From Stenopsyche tienmushanensis (Eukaryota; Arthropoda; Insecta; Trichoptera; Stenopsychidae): a DNA stretch of 64,000 nt. The notes under the pieces are model-generated. The model was given only the letters and a program-made list of their open reading frames with translations, was not told where the DNA came from and ran no database searches. Position numbers and translations under genes: made by a program. Below are positions 48,628-60,657 of the stretch, in pieces. Each line of letters begins with the position of its first letter. Position 1 is the first letter of the stretch. The DNA lies in NCBI GenBank assembly GCA_008973525.1, contig WACJ01000189.1, positions 558,001 to 622,000 on the forward strand, in the 5' to 3' direction.

Positions 48628-48978
48628 TCAAGCACTCAATGCAATAAGTGCTGTGATATGAGAAAAATTATGATTTAATGGGAAAGTAATTTGTTTTATA
48701 TTAAGCTTTGCAGATGTATTATCATAATATTCATAATTTATGGGCTGAAGAAATTCTTTCAAGGCACTCAAATAATAACTGCGATTAAAACTTCCGAAAT
48801 TATTTATGCTCTGTCGGCAAAAGCGTTCGGAAAGCCCCAATTTGTTAAGTAAACGTCCTTTGATGTTTTCAAATAACGTCCATAAATTGTCATTTTTAAC
48901 ACAATTGGACAATAAACTCGACGAAATATTCGGCATAAATAGAAGAGGCCGTCGCCTTGAGGCCATTGTATATTGCAC
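48628..48978 (-). CDS. Possible terminal exon, product unknown
   Basis: On the minus strand a TTTACAG acceptor at 48979-48985 is followed by about 116 open codons ending in TGA at 48628-48630. The sequence includes PLLFMPNISSSLL, LFENIKGRLLNKLGLSERF and SFNRSYYLSALKEFLQP. I do not recognise it, and no upstream exon could be linked. It may equally be a chance open frame or a decayed repeat. Confidence 0.25.
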   Translation of the reverse strand: MQYTMASRRRPLLFMPNISSSLLSNCVKNDNLWTLFENIKGRLLNKLGLSERFCRQSINNFGSFNRSYYLSALKEFLQPINYEYYDNTSAKLNIKQITFPLNHNFSHITALIALSA

Positions 48979-49798
48979 CTGTAAATCAATACTGAGTCGT
49001 TACCTGTCTGAAGCCTTCCCAATATTTACCTGTTGAGGTGTACTCTTGCATTATGCTTCGACTATTGTAAAATATTGACAGTCGACTTTCTGCTATTTAC
49101 GTAAAATTTACTGCAGTTATATTTTTGCCTCCGTCTGATAAAATCTTTACGTATCCGCACCGATTTAAATTCTCAGAACTAATTCAAAGGATAATCCATT
49201 TTAGGATTATTTTTTTTTAAATCAGTAATGATTGCTTAAAAATACTTTTACGTATAATATCTCGTTTGGGTTTCTTCAGAAACGTGATAAGAACCCAATT
49301 ATTCGTATTGGTACATCACGCATCAATCGATAAAGGCTACGATTTCCCAAACGAGTATACGCACACAAATCTTTAAAGTAAGCTCAGGGTTTTCAAATAT
49401 TTTATCCATAACGGATATATAAAATGGTATATTAATTATTCACCAGAAGTCTGATCTTATTATATTCTCAGAAAATGTGAATATACGATATCTATTTCTA
49501 CATAAAGGGAAAGAGATAGGAAGACTCTGGAGGACTATTTTGGAGATAAGAGCCTCTACTAGACTCTCAAGGATATGCAGATCCTTATTTAAAAGCAGAC
49601 TACGCTCCAGCAACGGTTAAGGTCTGAACAGGAGGATCACCGTACTACTTTTGAATTGATTATAAGGGTTGTTGATAGATCGGGACACGTAGATCCTTGG
49701 AAGAATGTTGCAATTCACCTAATTTATGTGGAGTCAGAACTCTTGGCGATATTTACATCTATTGAGATATACAGAGATAAATAAAATATATAACACTA

Positions 49799-49981
49799 TT
49801 GAAGATGAATGCTGGAGATTTAACATTAGTGGGTGTAAATGGGTATGTTATAGAAGAGATCTGGGAATTTAAATACCTGGGATCCAACCACACAGTAAAA
49901 AATATTACAAGTCCTGAAATAATCTCCAGAACTCAATATGGGTACTATAACTGCAAAAAAAATTCGAAATCTTTGGTCTAA
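49799..49981 (+). pseudogene. LINE reverse transcriptase fragment (RTE-like)
   Basis: A 60-codon frame reads EEIWEFKYLGSNHTVKN followed by SPEIISRTQ. This is the typical F-x-Y-L-G-S block that follows the reverse transcriptase domain in RTE-like and related LINEs (consensus V-x-x-F-K-Y-L-G-S, then E-I-x-x-R-I). Flanking coding sequence was not recovered, so this is a short relic. Confidence 0.5.
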
Positions 49982-50877
49982 ATTAATAAAACATAGGAAA
50001 AGAAAACAGAAAAATTCTATGACTCCATTCTCTATTGAAAAATGATCTGAAAGTGCAAAATTTCACCGAAAGTAGAAATTACTTAAAATTACTCTAAAGA
50101 CCGTTATCTTCTCAGATTATAACGATTTTCATTCATTGAAAGGATTTACTTCAAGCAAAATATTTTTTTACGTACAACACATTAGCAGACTCATCAATCA
50201 AATAAGACACTCGAGATCAAAAATATAGATATTTTCGAAAATTATCTAATTAAATATTAAAATCATAGAAAGCTTTAAAGTCTTAAATTGATAATATTAT
50301 GCTTGCAATGCGAATGCAATATGTTTCATGTTATTGAGTATGTTTAAAATCACATATTTTTAAGAATTATAGCTCCTTTTGAGATGTATGGTTTTGTGGT
50401 AGCCCTGGTATTATACCAAAAATCGTGATGACCCCTTCGCAGGGGAGAGGCTATGAACTCTCACAGGTGCTTCAGCAATAGAGCCTCGCTCTACTAGATT
50501 ATGAACCGACCTTTGTCCTAAGTGGATTATTCTTTTTGAACTTAATTACATACTGGAATATCCCGAAAACCTAATCAGGTGTGTTCAATATGCATACATT
50601 ATAAAATAAGCGAAGACAACAATAGAAAAAAATATTAGTCTATTATATAAGTGTCTTTGTGTTTTACGATATCCATCATAAGACGTAAGCGATCTCCATG
50701 GCAGTTTTTCCCTGAAATATAAAATATTAATTTAATGGCTTCCCAATGCCTTCAAAATATGCTTAGATTTTAATAAAGTTACTTAAAAGGGGATTTTAAA
50801 CAGATGATCATTGCAATGTATGCATTCAAATTAGGCTAAATATGTTATAAAATCGATTTTTTTAAATATTTTTAATG

Positions 50878-51055
50878 TCACAAATTCATTGGTAAGATTA
50901 TGTTTAAATTACAGTCCAAAATTTTATGATAGTAGTCCAGAAACTGACCTAATATATCAACATTGGCACTCGTCTTTTTGCTATTATGACATAAATCATT
51001 TATATAAGTATCAGCTACCAAATTTAATAGAAAGCGTTCCATAATTTCAGACTTG
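50878..51055 (-). CDS. Possible terminal exon, product unknown
   Basis: On the minus strand a strong acceptor (TATTTTTTTGTAG) ends at 51056, followed by about 59 open codons to TGA at 50878-50880. The reading includes EIMERFLLNLVADTYINDL, then DILGQFLDYYHKILDCNLN, a helical, leucine-rich sequence. About 140 bases further left a second acceptor-like site (ATATTTCAG, near 50713) precedes another short open stretch. No family was recognised and no upstream exon was found. Confidence 0.3.
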
Positions 51056-53126
51056 CTACAAAAAAATAGAGAGTTTTTAATGAATATACGCAGAAAAGAA
51101 ATAAACTTTCTCAGATGCATTTTTTGCATGAATTAAGAAATTATGCAAACTCGACTCCTGAAAACCTATAAGAAATAGTAATATATATATTTATTGATGG
51201 TGCTTTTGAGCATTATATAAATAAATTGGTATCCCCTGACTTTATGAATGCTCTCTAAACTTTTCCCATGATTACGACGCAATATGAATAGCTTTTTACG
51301 ACCATTATTTTAATTCGATCATATTGTTAATTGAGTTGGAACAGAAGGATATATGCAAGATCATTTTATATTGATGTATAAAATATCTCGTCCTTAGAAA
51401 ATTATTCTAATCGATGTATAAAAATAATGATTTTAATGTTACTAGATCAAACTAGATATGTTATGTTAAGTGGTTTTTCACTAAAAAATATTATGAAATT
51501 ACAAATATATTTTTCGGTTTTGGTCAATATGTCCCGGGATTTTCTTAGAAAAATTTGGCAACCCTAAAAGCTGGATGCGTTTTTGCCTTCACATTTGTAA
51601 AAACAATTTTTGACCTCCCTAGTTGTAAATTTCCTAATCTGATGATGTTGTTGTTGTAATACATTCAAAGACTTGTCATTTTCGTCTTTTTCTTTAACTA
51701 GTTTTTATATGATTGTGTAGCGAAAACACTTTGAGCAAAATACCTTTGTCTCGGTCCTGCTTCTGATCTATTCTCTATTTCAATTTTGATAGGCGACTTT
51801 AATATTTGGGGTCATTTCTGATATCTATCCATTGTCAAATAACTGTCGGTCCCTGTGTCAATTGATCAAATTTATGAATTTTAATATTTAGCTTAGATTA
51901 ATCATGATTATACCAAGAAAATGGTCAAAAAACACATCTAGATAAGATTTTTATTTGAAGTTTAATATGTGTTTTATGACGTAGAAGTTAATCTTGTCAG
52001 CTTTCTCTTCAGAATTATCCAATCAAGAAGGTGACAAGTTTCAATACACCCATAGCTTTAAATAGCTCGTTTCTTTTTGTGGTCGTCAATCTCGATTCCC
52101 AATTTTCCAATTTATTACTCAAAAAAATAGTTGCTTAATCGATATTGATCATAGTTATTGATGAAATAAGTTTTAGTACCAAAATTTTGCCCAATATTAT
52201 TAGAGTTTACCCAACGCATAGGCTTTTAACGAACAGGTTTAATGCGTATTATTAAAGGACGAATGGTTGTGATTCTTTCTGCAAGGATTATAACCGCTTG
52301 TCGAAGTCACTATTTTTTTTAGGATAGCATTTCTACCTGTTGCACAAAATTGCCCACTCGTCCTATTCAACAGGTATACAACTTCCTACTAAGCCTGTGT
52401 AGCTTACGAAGATAACAATGGCCCATACCGTTATGTTTAAATTAACTCCAAATGCACACAAAGCCTTGAGGCCAACAAAAAAAGATGTGGATAAACAATT
52501 TTTTTGCTCTCGGTACTTGCCAAGTACTTTTGTCTGGTATGTATATTTTAACTACGATCCATGAAACATGTTGAAGGCTTGAACGATAGGGTTATCGGAT
52601 TTCAAAAGAAAATCTCCACGAAAAGGCTAATCTTGGATATGCTGCGAAGACATTGAATAACATCATTCGTCCATTATATTTTTTTACCAACTACAAAATA
52701 ATATCTCATACAATTAATAGCGATCTTATCCGATGTGTTATTAGTACATAATTTTCATACAAATACATGCTCGAATCGAAATCCTTCTAATGATCGTTAT
52801 CAACATGCGCTCGAGGGTCACAAAATACTCAAAAACCGGCTCTTGGTCATACGCATTTGGCCATATTAATATTTATGCAAATAATAGTTATTAGTGATCC
52901 AACAAGACCATTTACTTAAAAACATGTTGCAACTCAAAGACGCAAATGGCAAAAATATGCATATGACATTAGCGCAAGAGATATGCATATGAGAGATAAC
53001 AAACAAGTCAGCAGTTAAGGATATTGCAATACTAATGTTCGACGAATTAATTTATTTGAATGTGATGAAATGTAAATAAACGTTCAATGATTTGAATAAA
53101 TGATATACTGTTTTGTAAAATCAATA

Positions 53127-54061
53127 TTAACACGTTTTAATCGGGTGTTGATGCGCCCATTGTAGTGAGCGATCTTATAAAAATCAGTTCAAAGTGATGA
53201 GAGGGATCGTTGTCGAAAATTGAATACCGGGATCATCATCGAGAATAATGGTACGCAACATCCATTTTCAGCAGATTTATTAAAAAATATATTTTTGATG
53301 AAAAATGAAGGAAATATAGTAAAATAAATTATTAAAAATTTACATATTTAAAAAAGGACTTTTTCTCACACGAATCGCAATATAACGATGTTCATCTTCT
53401 TTTTCCTGGAATATTACGATGCGAACACACCATACAATCTTTATTCTTTATAGAATCATATATATAATGGTGATTTTCATTTAATCGATCCTCGTTATTG
53501 GTCGTTGCCCGGTACCTGTCTTTTTGGCTGCAAGAAATTTTCTGATGAGTTGCATCAACAAACATTTGACGAAATTTTATATGACTCGGGGGCTTTCTTC
53601 TTTCCTTTTTCTCACATTCTTTATAAATAATGTATGAATTCACAATTGAGGGGTCTAACCTCCAAAAAAACCCATAATTTTAATGTCTTACGCATAAAAC
53701 AATATGATGTTACTAGTTGGTCGGCAGTATCTATTCAAAACGATAATATGCTTAAAAATTCACGAAAAAAGTGTCAGATCTCTTCACAAATACAAGATGT
53801 TCATGGTGACATAATTCGCCAAAGACTATTGTTTGAGATTGTGATATTATTGTAGCAGCGAACAAAAATACCCCATCCCAAACATTTCTTTTCACATTCC
53901 AGGAAACAATTAAAACACTTGCTTCATTCCACAGTTTAAAAAATACTAAAATCGTCACAGAATATTTTTAAAAGTATCTGTAAAAAAATGTCTACATATT
54001 ATGGATACTGGATCTGCCAGTAAAATGCAATACGTGTGGATATTGGACCGCAAAGAGTTAA
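53127..54061 (-). mobile_element. Decayed piggyBac element (outline)
   Basis: The transposase relic inside is flanked by TTAA-anchored, piggyBac-like termini. The right end reads, on the minus strand, TTAACTCTTTGCGGTCC from 54061. A possible left end is TTAACACGTTTTAATCGG at 53127. The right terminus resembles the outer bases of the TTAA MITEs at 28.9 kb (TTAACCCTTTGC). The left boundary is uncertain. Confidence 0.45.
53340..53790 (-). pseudogene. piggyBac transposase C-terminal relic with zinc ribbon
   Basis: The minus strand gives, in order and with frame changes, DTADQLVTSYCFMRKTLKLW (piggyBac GVDxxDQ- -x-Y-x-x-x-RK), then WRLDPSIVNSYIIYKECEKK, SHIKFRQMFVDA, and a zinc ribbon KDCMVCSHR followed by YCDSCEKKS. 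The C-x-x-C ... C-x-x-C spacing is that of the cysteine-rich domain at the end of piggyBac transposases, which reads DNA ends. One TGA (at the usual R-x-T before Y-C) and at least one frameshift near 53650 break it. The N-terminal half with the catalytic aspartates is not recognisable. Confidence 0.75.
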
Positions 54062-55456
54062 TGAAAGAAACGATCATCGTTGACACATTTTAATGATTCG
54101 AAGAACTCATGCTTATTGAATTAGGTGTATTTTATTTTCCCATTCAAAGTTTTCCACTCAACTTTTACTTTCGTAAGACTTGCTTTTATGATTTAATCAG
54201 AAGAAAATTCTCATACATAAAAACGTCATCGTCGAACAAAGAAATCATCTAGTTAATATTGTTTAGAATGCACTACACATTTGTTCCCAGTTCATGAAAT
54301 GCAGTTGCATCATAAGTTCCCATGAGTCCATAAGTTACGGAAGACAGATATACGACTTGTAGGTATTCCAAGATTTCTAATTACTCTTCACGATGATATA
54401 TTGGTACTAGCACATCCGCTAAGCATTCGCGTTCTGCAGGCACCATACATCCACATGCATTTTATACCATCGATTGCTGATTAAATGCATTTTCAACGCC
54501 GAAATATCCATCAGCATATTTTCAAAAATTCTAGTCAGCTGTGGTGCAATAAAAGCGATTTGCACGGAATAAGCATATTCAATTAAAGCAATGCTTACTC
54601 TGCAGTATTTGCCAAGGAATAACAAACGTATTGCATTTGGCGTTACTAAGGGATATTCTTGTTAATACGTGCTAACGACATTAAAGATCTAATCAAATAC
54701 ATATATCATTCAAATAATCTAATACAAGCTTCGTATTAGTGGTATCATCATCATCATAACGTTGCCATATGCAGTCCAATGCATAGCTAGGGGTTCTTCA
54801 GTATTTATTCATGGGAAAGGGCTCTATATTGTTTTTATTTGGCTAATCTCTCGATAGAAAGTATAGGGGGATTTCAATTACCAAATTTCATTTTTTTGGG
54901 GTATTTGGAGCATAGTTCGTCGGTATCAAATTCTGTTTTTGTCAATTTAATGTGGCCTATTTCCATATTCTCGGTGTGTTACATTACCAGTTTACCCATT
55001 AGTTCTATGTTGGGAATATCATTAACTGAAAGGACTTACCTGTACTGAGGAACAAAAAAGGGAAGACTACTCAGTTGGTGAAAACGATGTTCTGAGTTCG
55101 CGTTCGATTAATTTAGATCCTTTTAATTCCATAAAATAACACAGATGGAAATCGTTAATCAATTTTAAGATATTATAAATCCCAATGTTAAAGCCAATAC
55201 TATTGAATTCATTACTGATACATATACATTAAGTTTTGCACATTGACCGACATTTTTTTTTTTTTTTGGGGTTAAGGGGGTAATTTGCTACGTTTCACAC
55301 ATAAGCCCTATGTCCTAAATGTCAGGGTGGTTGTATTAGAATTTTTTTTAGAATAGATTGACGAATAGCAATTCGTCAATCATTCAACACGATTATTATG
55401 GCTTGTAAAAGCGACCATAATGAGCTTCTTATAAATTACGAACCGTTTGGGGTTTG

Positions 55457-55730
55457 CTATTCACTCGTAGACTCAGGACGGTCATAATATTCGATACAGA
55501 CAAGAAAATTGAGCTTCGTGGTTGCATTAATTGACCACGAATAAGCAAACCCTCCAATAAAAAATCCAGGAACGGCGAGGGCAGCAAGGATCCTCGTTGC
55601 TTTTATATCCCAGTCATTTTTATGGGCTTTGACCGCTCGAAATACTTCTCCATTGTTGACCAACCAAACTATAATTTTTATGCGCTTCCAATGAATTGTT
55701 CGTCGAATAATGCACTTTAAATTTTATCGT
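55457..55730 (-). pseudogene. Unrecognised coding-like patch with one membrane segment
   Basis: A minus-strand frame open for about 90 codons without an ATG ends at TAG 55457-55459. It contains EVFRAVKAHKNDWDIKATR, a hydrophobic segment ILAALAVPGFFIGGFAYSW, and LNFLVCIEYYDRPESTSE. CpG content exceeds the neighbourhood. I do not recognise a family. A fragment of a retrocopied gene or an exon with its acceptor upstream are both possible. Confidence 0.3.
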
Positions 55731-56004
55731 CGGTCGTTAAATGACATTGTTGCGACAGCCTCGAAATGTTGCAACACAAGAATTACATTGCCGTTGCATG
55801 GCGTTGTATTCTAAGCATTCGACAATTAAAATGATCAAATCAAAGAAACCTGATTTTTAAATTGTTTAAAAAATATTATAAAAATAAAAGAATATTACGA
55901 TAATAGATAAGATTGACTTTAACAAAATTATATTCCAAATTTTCATCATTTACAACGTTCTTGGTTTTATATAGAGTTTACACCATATTTGTATTTGTAT
56001 CGAC

Positions 56005-58250
56005 ATGAATGCAAAAGCAAACAGTGTTGATATTAAAAAAGTGTCTTTAATTCCGACTAGAAGTGAATCCATAAACACCTCCAGTGTGAACAAGACGAAT
56101 TTAAAATCATCCAAATTGAATTGCTCGAGTAAAAGACAAAAATGTGAGTACAATGCTTTTTATTTTCAATATTTACATAAAAGAAGTCTGGAATAAGCTC
56201 TGGGTTTATTTGAATTGGCTTATTCGAAGTCTGCAACTATTTTTTTGTCCTCGGAATGAGTGTATACAAGTGCGTTCATTCTACACTACTCAACAAACAT
56301 TTTGCAAGGCGGTGTCAGATTATCCAATTTGTCGGACTATAGAGTACTGCCCCTGGCCCCTAATAGTCCGATTTTTTTGGAAATAAGTACTTGTAATCAA
56401 AAAACACATGGTTTCATATTAATTAACGTCATAAACACAATGACCATTAAAAAAATAAAACCGTCATCAAACGCATTCCATGACAATTTTTGAAGCATTC
56501 CAATCATCCATTTCTATCTACAAAGTCTTCTTTATTATCTCCATGTAAAACAACTTTGCTTTCATGGCTAATATGAGCCCAGAAATAGGTGTATGCCTGT
56601 TTCTTTTCTGAAGGAACTACATGTATAAAACTATGCAAATCCACCTCTGGATATTAGTTAGTAATAATTATTATTTGTCAACTTACAAAAATATTCATTA
56701 CGATTTAGGCGGTCCGAAATCTCACTTTTGCATTTTTACATTGACGAAGCTTTGCCGTACATATATTGTACTATACATGTCGGATTACAGGGGGCGCCGG
56801 ATTAGATTGAAGCCGGATTACCGGGAGTCAATTGTACTTTTGCGAAGTGGACATGTATTCAAATAAAAAACTTTTATTACTGAAGTGATTTTGTTCTCGT
56901 ACTATTACATTTAAAATTTTAGAAATTCTAATGCGAAAATCTATTTTTTGTTCTTAAAAAAAAAAAATATATAATATTACATACTTCTAAATCAGCGGTT
57001 CTTAAACCAGGATCCGCAGACCACTGAGGGTCCACGAAGTTATTACTGGTGTTCCACGAAAAAGAAAAAAAAACAATTATCTACACTTAATCCAGATATT
57101 TTTGTGGAATTATTTACAGAAAACGAGAACAAGAGATGTGTTTGTTTGAAAAATTGAGTCTCAAAAACGACATGAAATATTGGGATGGGGTTCATCACAA
57201 AAAAATTGTTAAAGAGGGGGTCCGCGAAAAATATTTTGCTCAATAGAGGGTCCGCGGACTACATAAGTTTAAGAACCGCTATTATAGATAGTTACACCTT
57301 TATTTATTATTTATATTATATTTTCCGTCTATATCAGCGGTTCTTAAACTTATGCAGTCCGCGGACCTCCTCTTGAGCATAATTTGTTTGCAGACCCCTT
57401 CCCAACCCTAGACATTTTAAGTCTTCAATTTCTGACCTTCTAACCTGACTATGAGCGGTTTCCCATTGCGATTTCACTATTATACAACATTTATGTAAAG
57501 AACGTTCTAGTTTTTTTAAATAAAAGAAACCGCTAGTCTACATGATAACTCTAAAATTTTAGATATTTCCAAGAATTTTTTTAAATAAATTGTAAAAATA
57601 TAATCTACATAGTAGCAGAAATGGAAAATAATATATTAATTAACGAATCATCAATAGTTAAAGAGTGTAAATTCGATAATATTATTCATATGGAATATTT
57701 ATTATAAAATAAGGAATAAATTATTCTAAATTATGGTGGATGCAGGATCTTTTCAATTTTTTGAAATAAGTTATGTAATCACTGTTTTTGTATGCGTTGT
57801 AGTTCGGCGGTATATTCTAAATATGCACGAAAAAATTAAGGTCAATTTTATTTTGTTGCAGATTCTGCTGGCAAACCCAAAGAAATAATATTCGCAGATA
57901 AAAATAAACCCAATGCAGTCGTTCGAAAAAATACTATAACAATAAAAAAATCGCAAATTGTAGAGACATTGGAAGAAAAAGAACAGCCAAAAAATGAAGT
58001 GACTGTGAATGATGCAACTGTGAAAGATGCAACTGTGAAAGATGCAACTGTAAATGATGCAACTGTGAATGATGCAAATGTGAATAATGCAACTGTGAAT
58101 GATATCTTTCAGATTGACGAGGAAATCGAAAAGAATGACGAAAAAGGATTGTTTTTTAGTAATTTATTACGAGATCCCGCTGTTCAAGGATTGATTGTCA
58201 TATTTTCATTTACTGTTCTCGTTAATGTATATGGAATATATTCTAGATGA
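56005..58250 (+). CDS. Unrecognised tail-anchored protein with pentapeptide repeats (2 exons)
   Basis: Exon 1 (56005-56143) starts at an ATG in the context CGACATGA and ends at an AAT|GTGAGT donor in phase 1. Exon 2 (57862-58250) follows a TTTGTTGCAG acceptor and ends in TGA. The two join to 175 codons. The N-terminal 90 residues are polar, rich in K, S and N. Residues 94-128 are seven five-residue units of the form T-V-N/K-D-A, encoded by a 15-base tandem repeat. After an acidic stretch (DEEIEKNDEKG) comes a single hydrophobic segment (156-173) ending two residues before the stop. This suggests insertion as a C-terminal tail anchor with the bulk in the cytosol. The family is not recognised. 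The intron carries two copies of a hAT MITE. Confidence 0.6.
56993..57281 (+). mobile_element. hAT-type MITE (CAGCGGTTCTTAAAC family), second copy
   Basis: Same family as 37412-37740 and in the same orientation. Ends are CAGCGGTTCTTAAACCAG and GTTTAAGAACCGCTA. Flanks TTCTAAAT and TTATAGAT agree at six of eight positions. Sub-terminal GGGGGTCCGCG repeats are present at the right end. It lies in the intron of the tail-anchored protein gene. Confidence 0.75.
57335..57440 (-). mobile_element. hAT-type MITE fragment, inverted
   Basis: CAGCGGTTCTTAAACTTATG followed by CAGTCCGCGGACC matches the right end of the 37412-37740 element in reverse orientation. The homology fades by about 57440 and no second end is seen. 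It sits only about 50 bases from the copy ending at 57281, so the two fragments face each other. Confidence 0.65.
58002..58106 (+). repeat. 15-bp tandem repeat, seven units, inside coding exon
   Basis: The unit is ACTGTGAATGATGCA with few changes, in frame, giving T-V-N/K-D-A. Units differ at one to three bases, so the array is fairly young or kept similar by slippage or conversion. Confidence 0.9.
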
Positions 58251-58787
58251 CATTGTTTTCTCAGTCACAATCTTAAAAATTAGCACTGTATTTGTATATC
58301 ATTGACTAGTGCCGTTGGTAGGAAATAATTTTGTAATTCCCTAGTAATAACATTTACATTATGCTATAAAAATCATAATGCTGCTATAATGTGATGTCTT
58401 GGAATGGCTAATGTTTCTTTTTAAATAAATATTTGCAATATTTCCTATGGTGGCGATAGCAATACTATAACATGTGTGTTACTAAAATATAACCAGACAA
58501 TTCTTTCGTATTGCAATGTTTTAAATTGATTTATGAAATAAAATTATTTTGATTTAACGAAATATATGAAATTTGATGTCACAAAAAAGATTTCTTGAAG
58601 GAATTTTTGATAATATTCATCGATTCCCTGTCAAAGCAATAGCGCAATTGGCAGTATTTATAAGAAATTTGAGCGAAATATTGGTTAAAATGACTAAATT
58701 TTAAACCATACACACACTAAGGTGAACACTTCTAATCTAAAAGTTTGTATGAAGCCGCTTTTTATAAATATTTTTGTATAATAAAAT

Positions 58788-58912
58788 TGCTTGGGAAAAA
58801 TAGTTTCGAGAAAAATGCGTTTAAAGCCTTTCCTCTCCTCAGCTTCACGCAGCGCAACTTCTCCTCGTCGGTCTATAACTTGGCAAATTTCAATTATATC
58901 GACTTGAAATTT
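58788..58912. repeat. Dispersed repeat, copy 2 (pair with 46096-46203)
   Basis: Aligns with 46096-46203 apart from about 15 extra bases (CACGCAGCGCAACTT). Class unknown. Confidence 0.6.
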
Positions 58913-60560
58913 TCTATTTTTGTTTAACAACCCCTCACTATCCAATAACTTGCTCTATCCATTGAGCACGTAATCAACTTTTTCATTGTTGATACAGTTT
59001 TTATTATAATACTGTATCGTGATTAATGCCATTTCGTTATTATAAAAACGAAAATATTTTTCGATCTCTTGTTGGTAAGAATGGGAAAATCTTAATGATG
59101 TAGCATTTGTATTCATTTGCAAGCAACATAATTTGAAATTTAAGATGCTCGATTGTAATGAACATGTCTCGATTTCTAATCATGAATAAGAGAGCTGTCG
59201 AACGGACTGCATTGTTTTATAAAATAAGGATTGAATAGCACGCGGCGCGCTCGTGCCATGCACCAACAACTGTTTGTCAGCAACCGGACCAATTCTGAAG
59301 GTTTGTATGCAACCGAGAGTTCAATTAGGTTCAAAAAGCTCCAGGCGAGCTCCATTAGGTCCGATTGTTCCGAGCTTTTTTCCATAAAGCTTCGACTCGA
59401 ATAACAATGGCCGGCTCTCGTTGAGGTGTATGTGAAAAAGGAAACCGCGGAATGCCAATATAATAATAAGAAGCAAAAAAAATCGCTCCATAAAAGTATT
59501 TGTTGGGCGCGAGCGAACCCATTGTGTAGGAGTCGTTCAGCGTGAGCTGTGCACTTCAGGGCTGTCGAGGAATATTCTATCTACAAGAAAGGAATCGTCA
59601 ACTGGACACCAGACTCATTCCAAATGTATTTCATACAATCGAAAAGTCAGTGCAACAGAAAAGTCAGTCATCATCAATAACAATAATTGACAATGATACT
59701 CAGCAAATCAGATGGAAATATGTACATAAATACATTTATAAGAATTACAGTTACATGCCAATACATTGTGCAATGAGGAAAGGCAGTTCAACTAGTATAC
59801 AACAAAATAACTAAATTCGAAATGTGTATAATTATACGAATTAGCTCCTATCAATTCCTTAAGGAATCAAATGGTTTTACACAACGGCGAACTCGTCAAT
59901 ATGTTGATCAATGTCTATCAAAGATAAGAAAAATAAACACTCCTTGAAGGACTGATCAACCCACAACTGCAGCTGTCGAAGAACTTCTGAACTGTTTCCT
60001 AAGCAAGATTATACTTGCCCTGCCTGATTAATTTTCGAATATACCTTTTTCAGTGTAATTTTCCATAGCTTCGTAAAGATATAATGTAAGTTATCAGAGT
60101 GTATTTATAAACTACAAAATATCCCGAGAATGATGTCCTGAAAATGACCCCAGACCTTATCGCAAATAAACATTTGTTGGCCATTCAATATGAAGCACAA
60201 AAGTGCATAAAGGGATGCAGTTTATTGAAATGCACCATAAAATGTAGAGTTCAATTTAAATCCTTTCCAAGAAAATTGTCAGTAAAGTAAAATATCTCGT
60301 CTATTAGCTAAGAAGATGCGAATAAAACAACAAAAAAAATGCTTCTCATATGTCAAAGTCATCAATATCACAACCTAAAATATGTAAGATACTCACGAAT
60401 CACGGGAATTCGGACACAACTCTGTGTCTTACCTCTTTAAGACCATACAATAAATCAATCATATTATGAAGAAGAATTATATAATCATTTATATCAGGTA
60501 TTTTTATCCAACAAGTATATTAGGAATGAGTATACATTCTTACTATACAGTGTACTCACG

Positions 60561-60576
60561 CCCCCCCCCCCCCCCC
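60561..60576. repeat. Poly-C run of 16
   Basis: An uninterrupted homopolymer of C, unusual in such AT-rich DNA. It could vary in length through slippage. Confidence 0.95.
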
Positions 60577-60657
60577 AGACAAACACAACTCATTCATCAA
60601 AAACTTTCGTCTTAGGTAACCTATTCCTAAGAAAATTCTATTAGAAAGATTCCAGGC

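Larger units (their letters stand above)
36140..56004. other. Gene-poor, repeat-rich intergenic region
   Basis: About 20 kb with no gene that could be recognised. Supported contents are nested MITEs at 37.3-38.3 kb, further TTAA MITEs at 39.5 and 48.1 kb, a LINE fragment at 49.8 kb and a piggyBac relic at 53.1-54.1 kb. There are also several unrecognised coding-like patches, all listed separately. The remaining stretches (for example 41.3-45.1, 46.2-48.1 and 51.2-53.1 kb) show only short open frames without known motifs. Confidence 0.5.
58251..60657. other. Intergenic region with a CpG-richer island at 59.2-59.6 kb
   Basis: There is a dispersed repeat at 58788-58912. From about 59220 to 59600 the sequence is GC- and CpG-richer. 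It contains a TATA-like CATAAAAGTA (59489-59498), and about 40 bases later GTCGTTCAGCG (initiator-like). This could be a promoter of an unseen gene, but no convincing coding exon follows. A run of sixteen C lies at 60561-60576. Confidence 0.4.
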
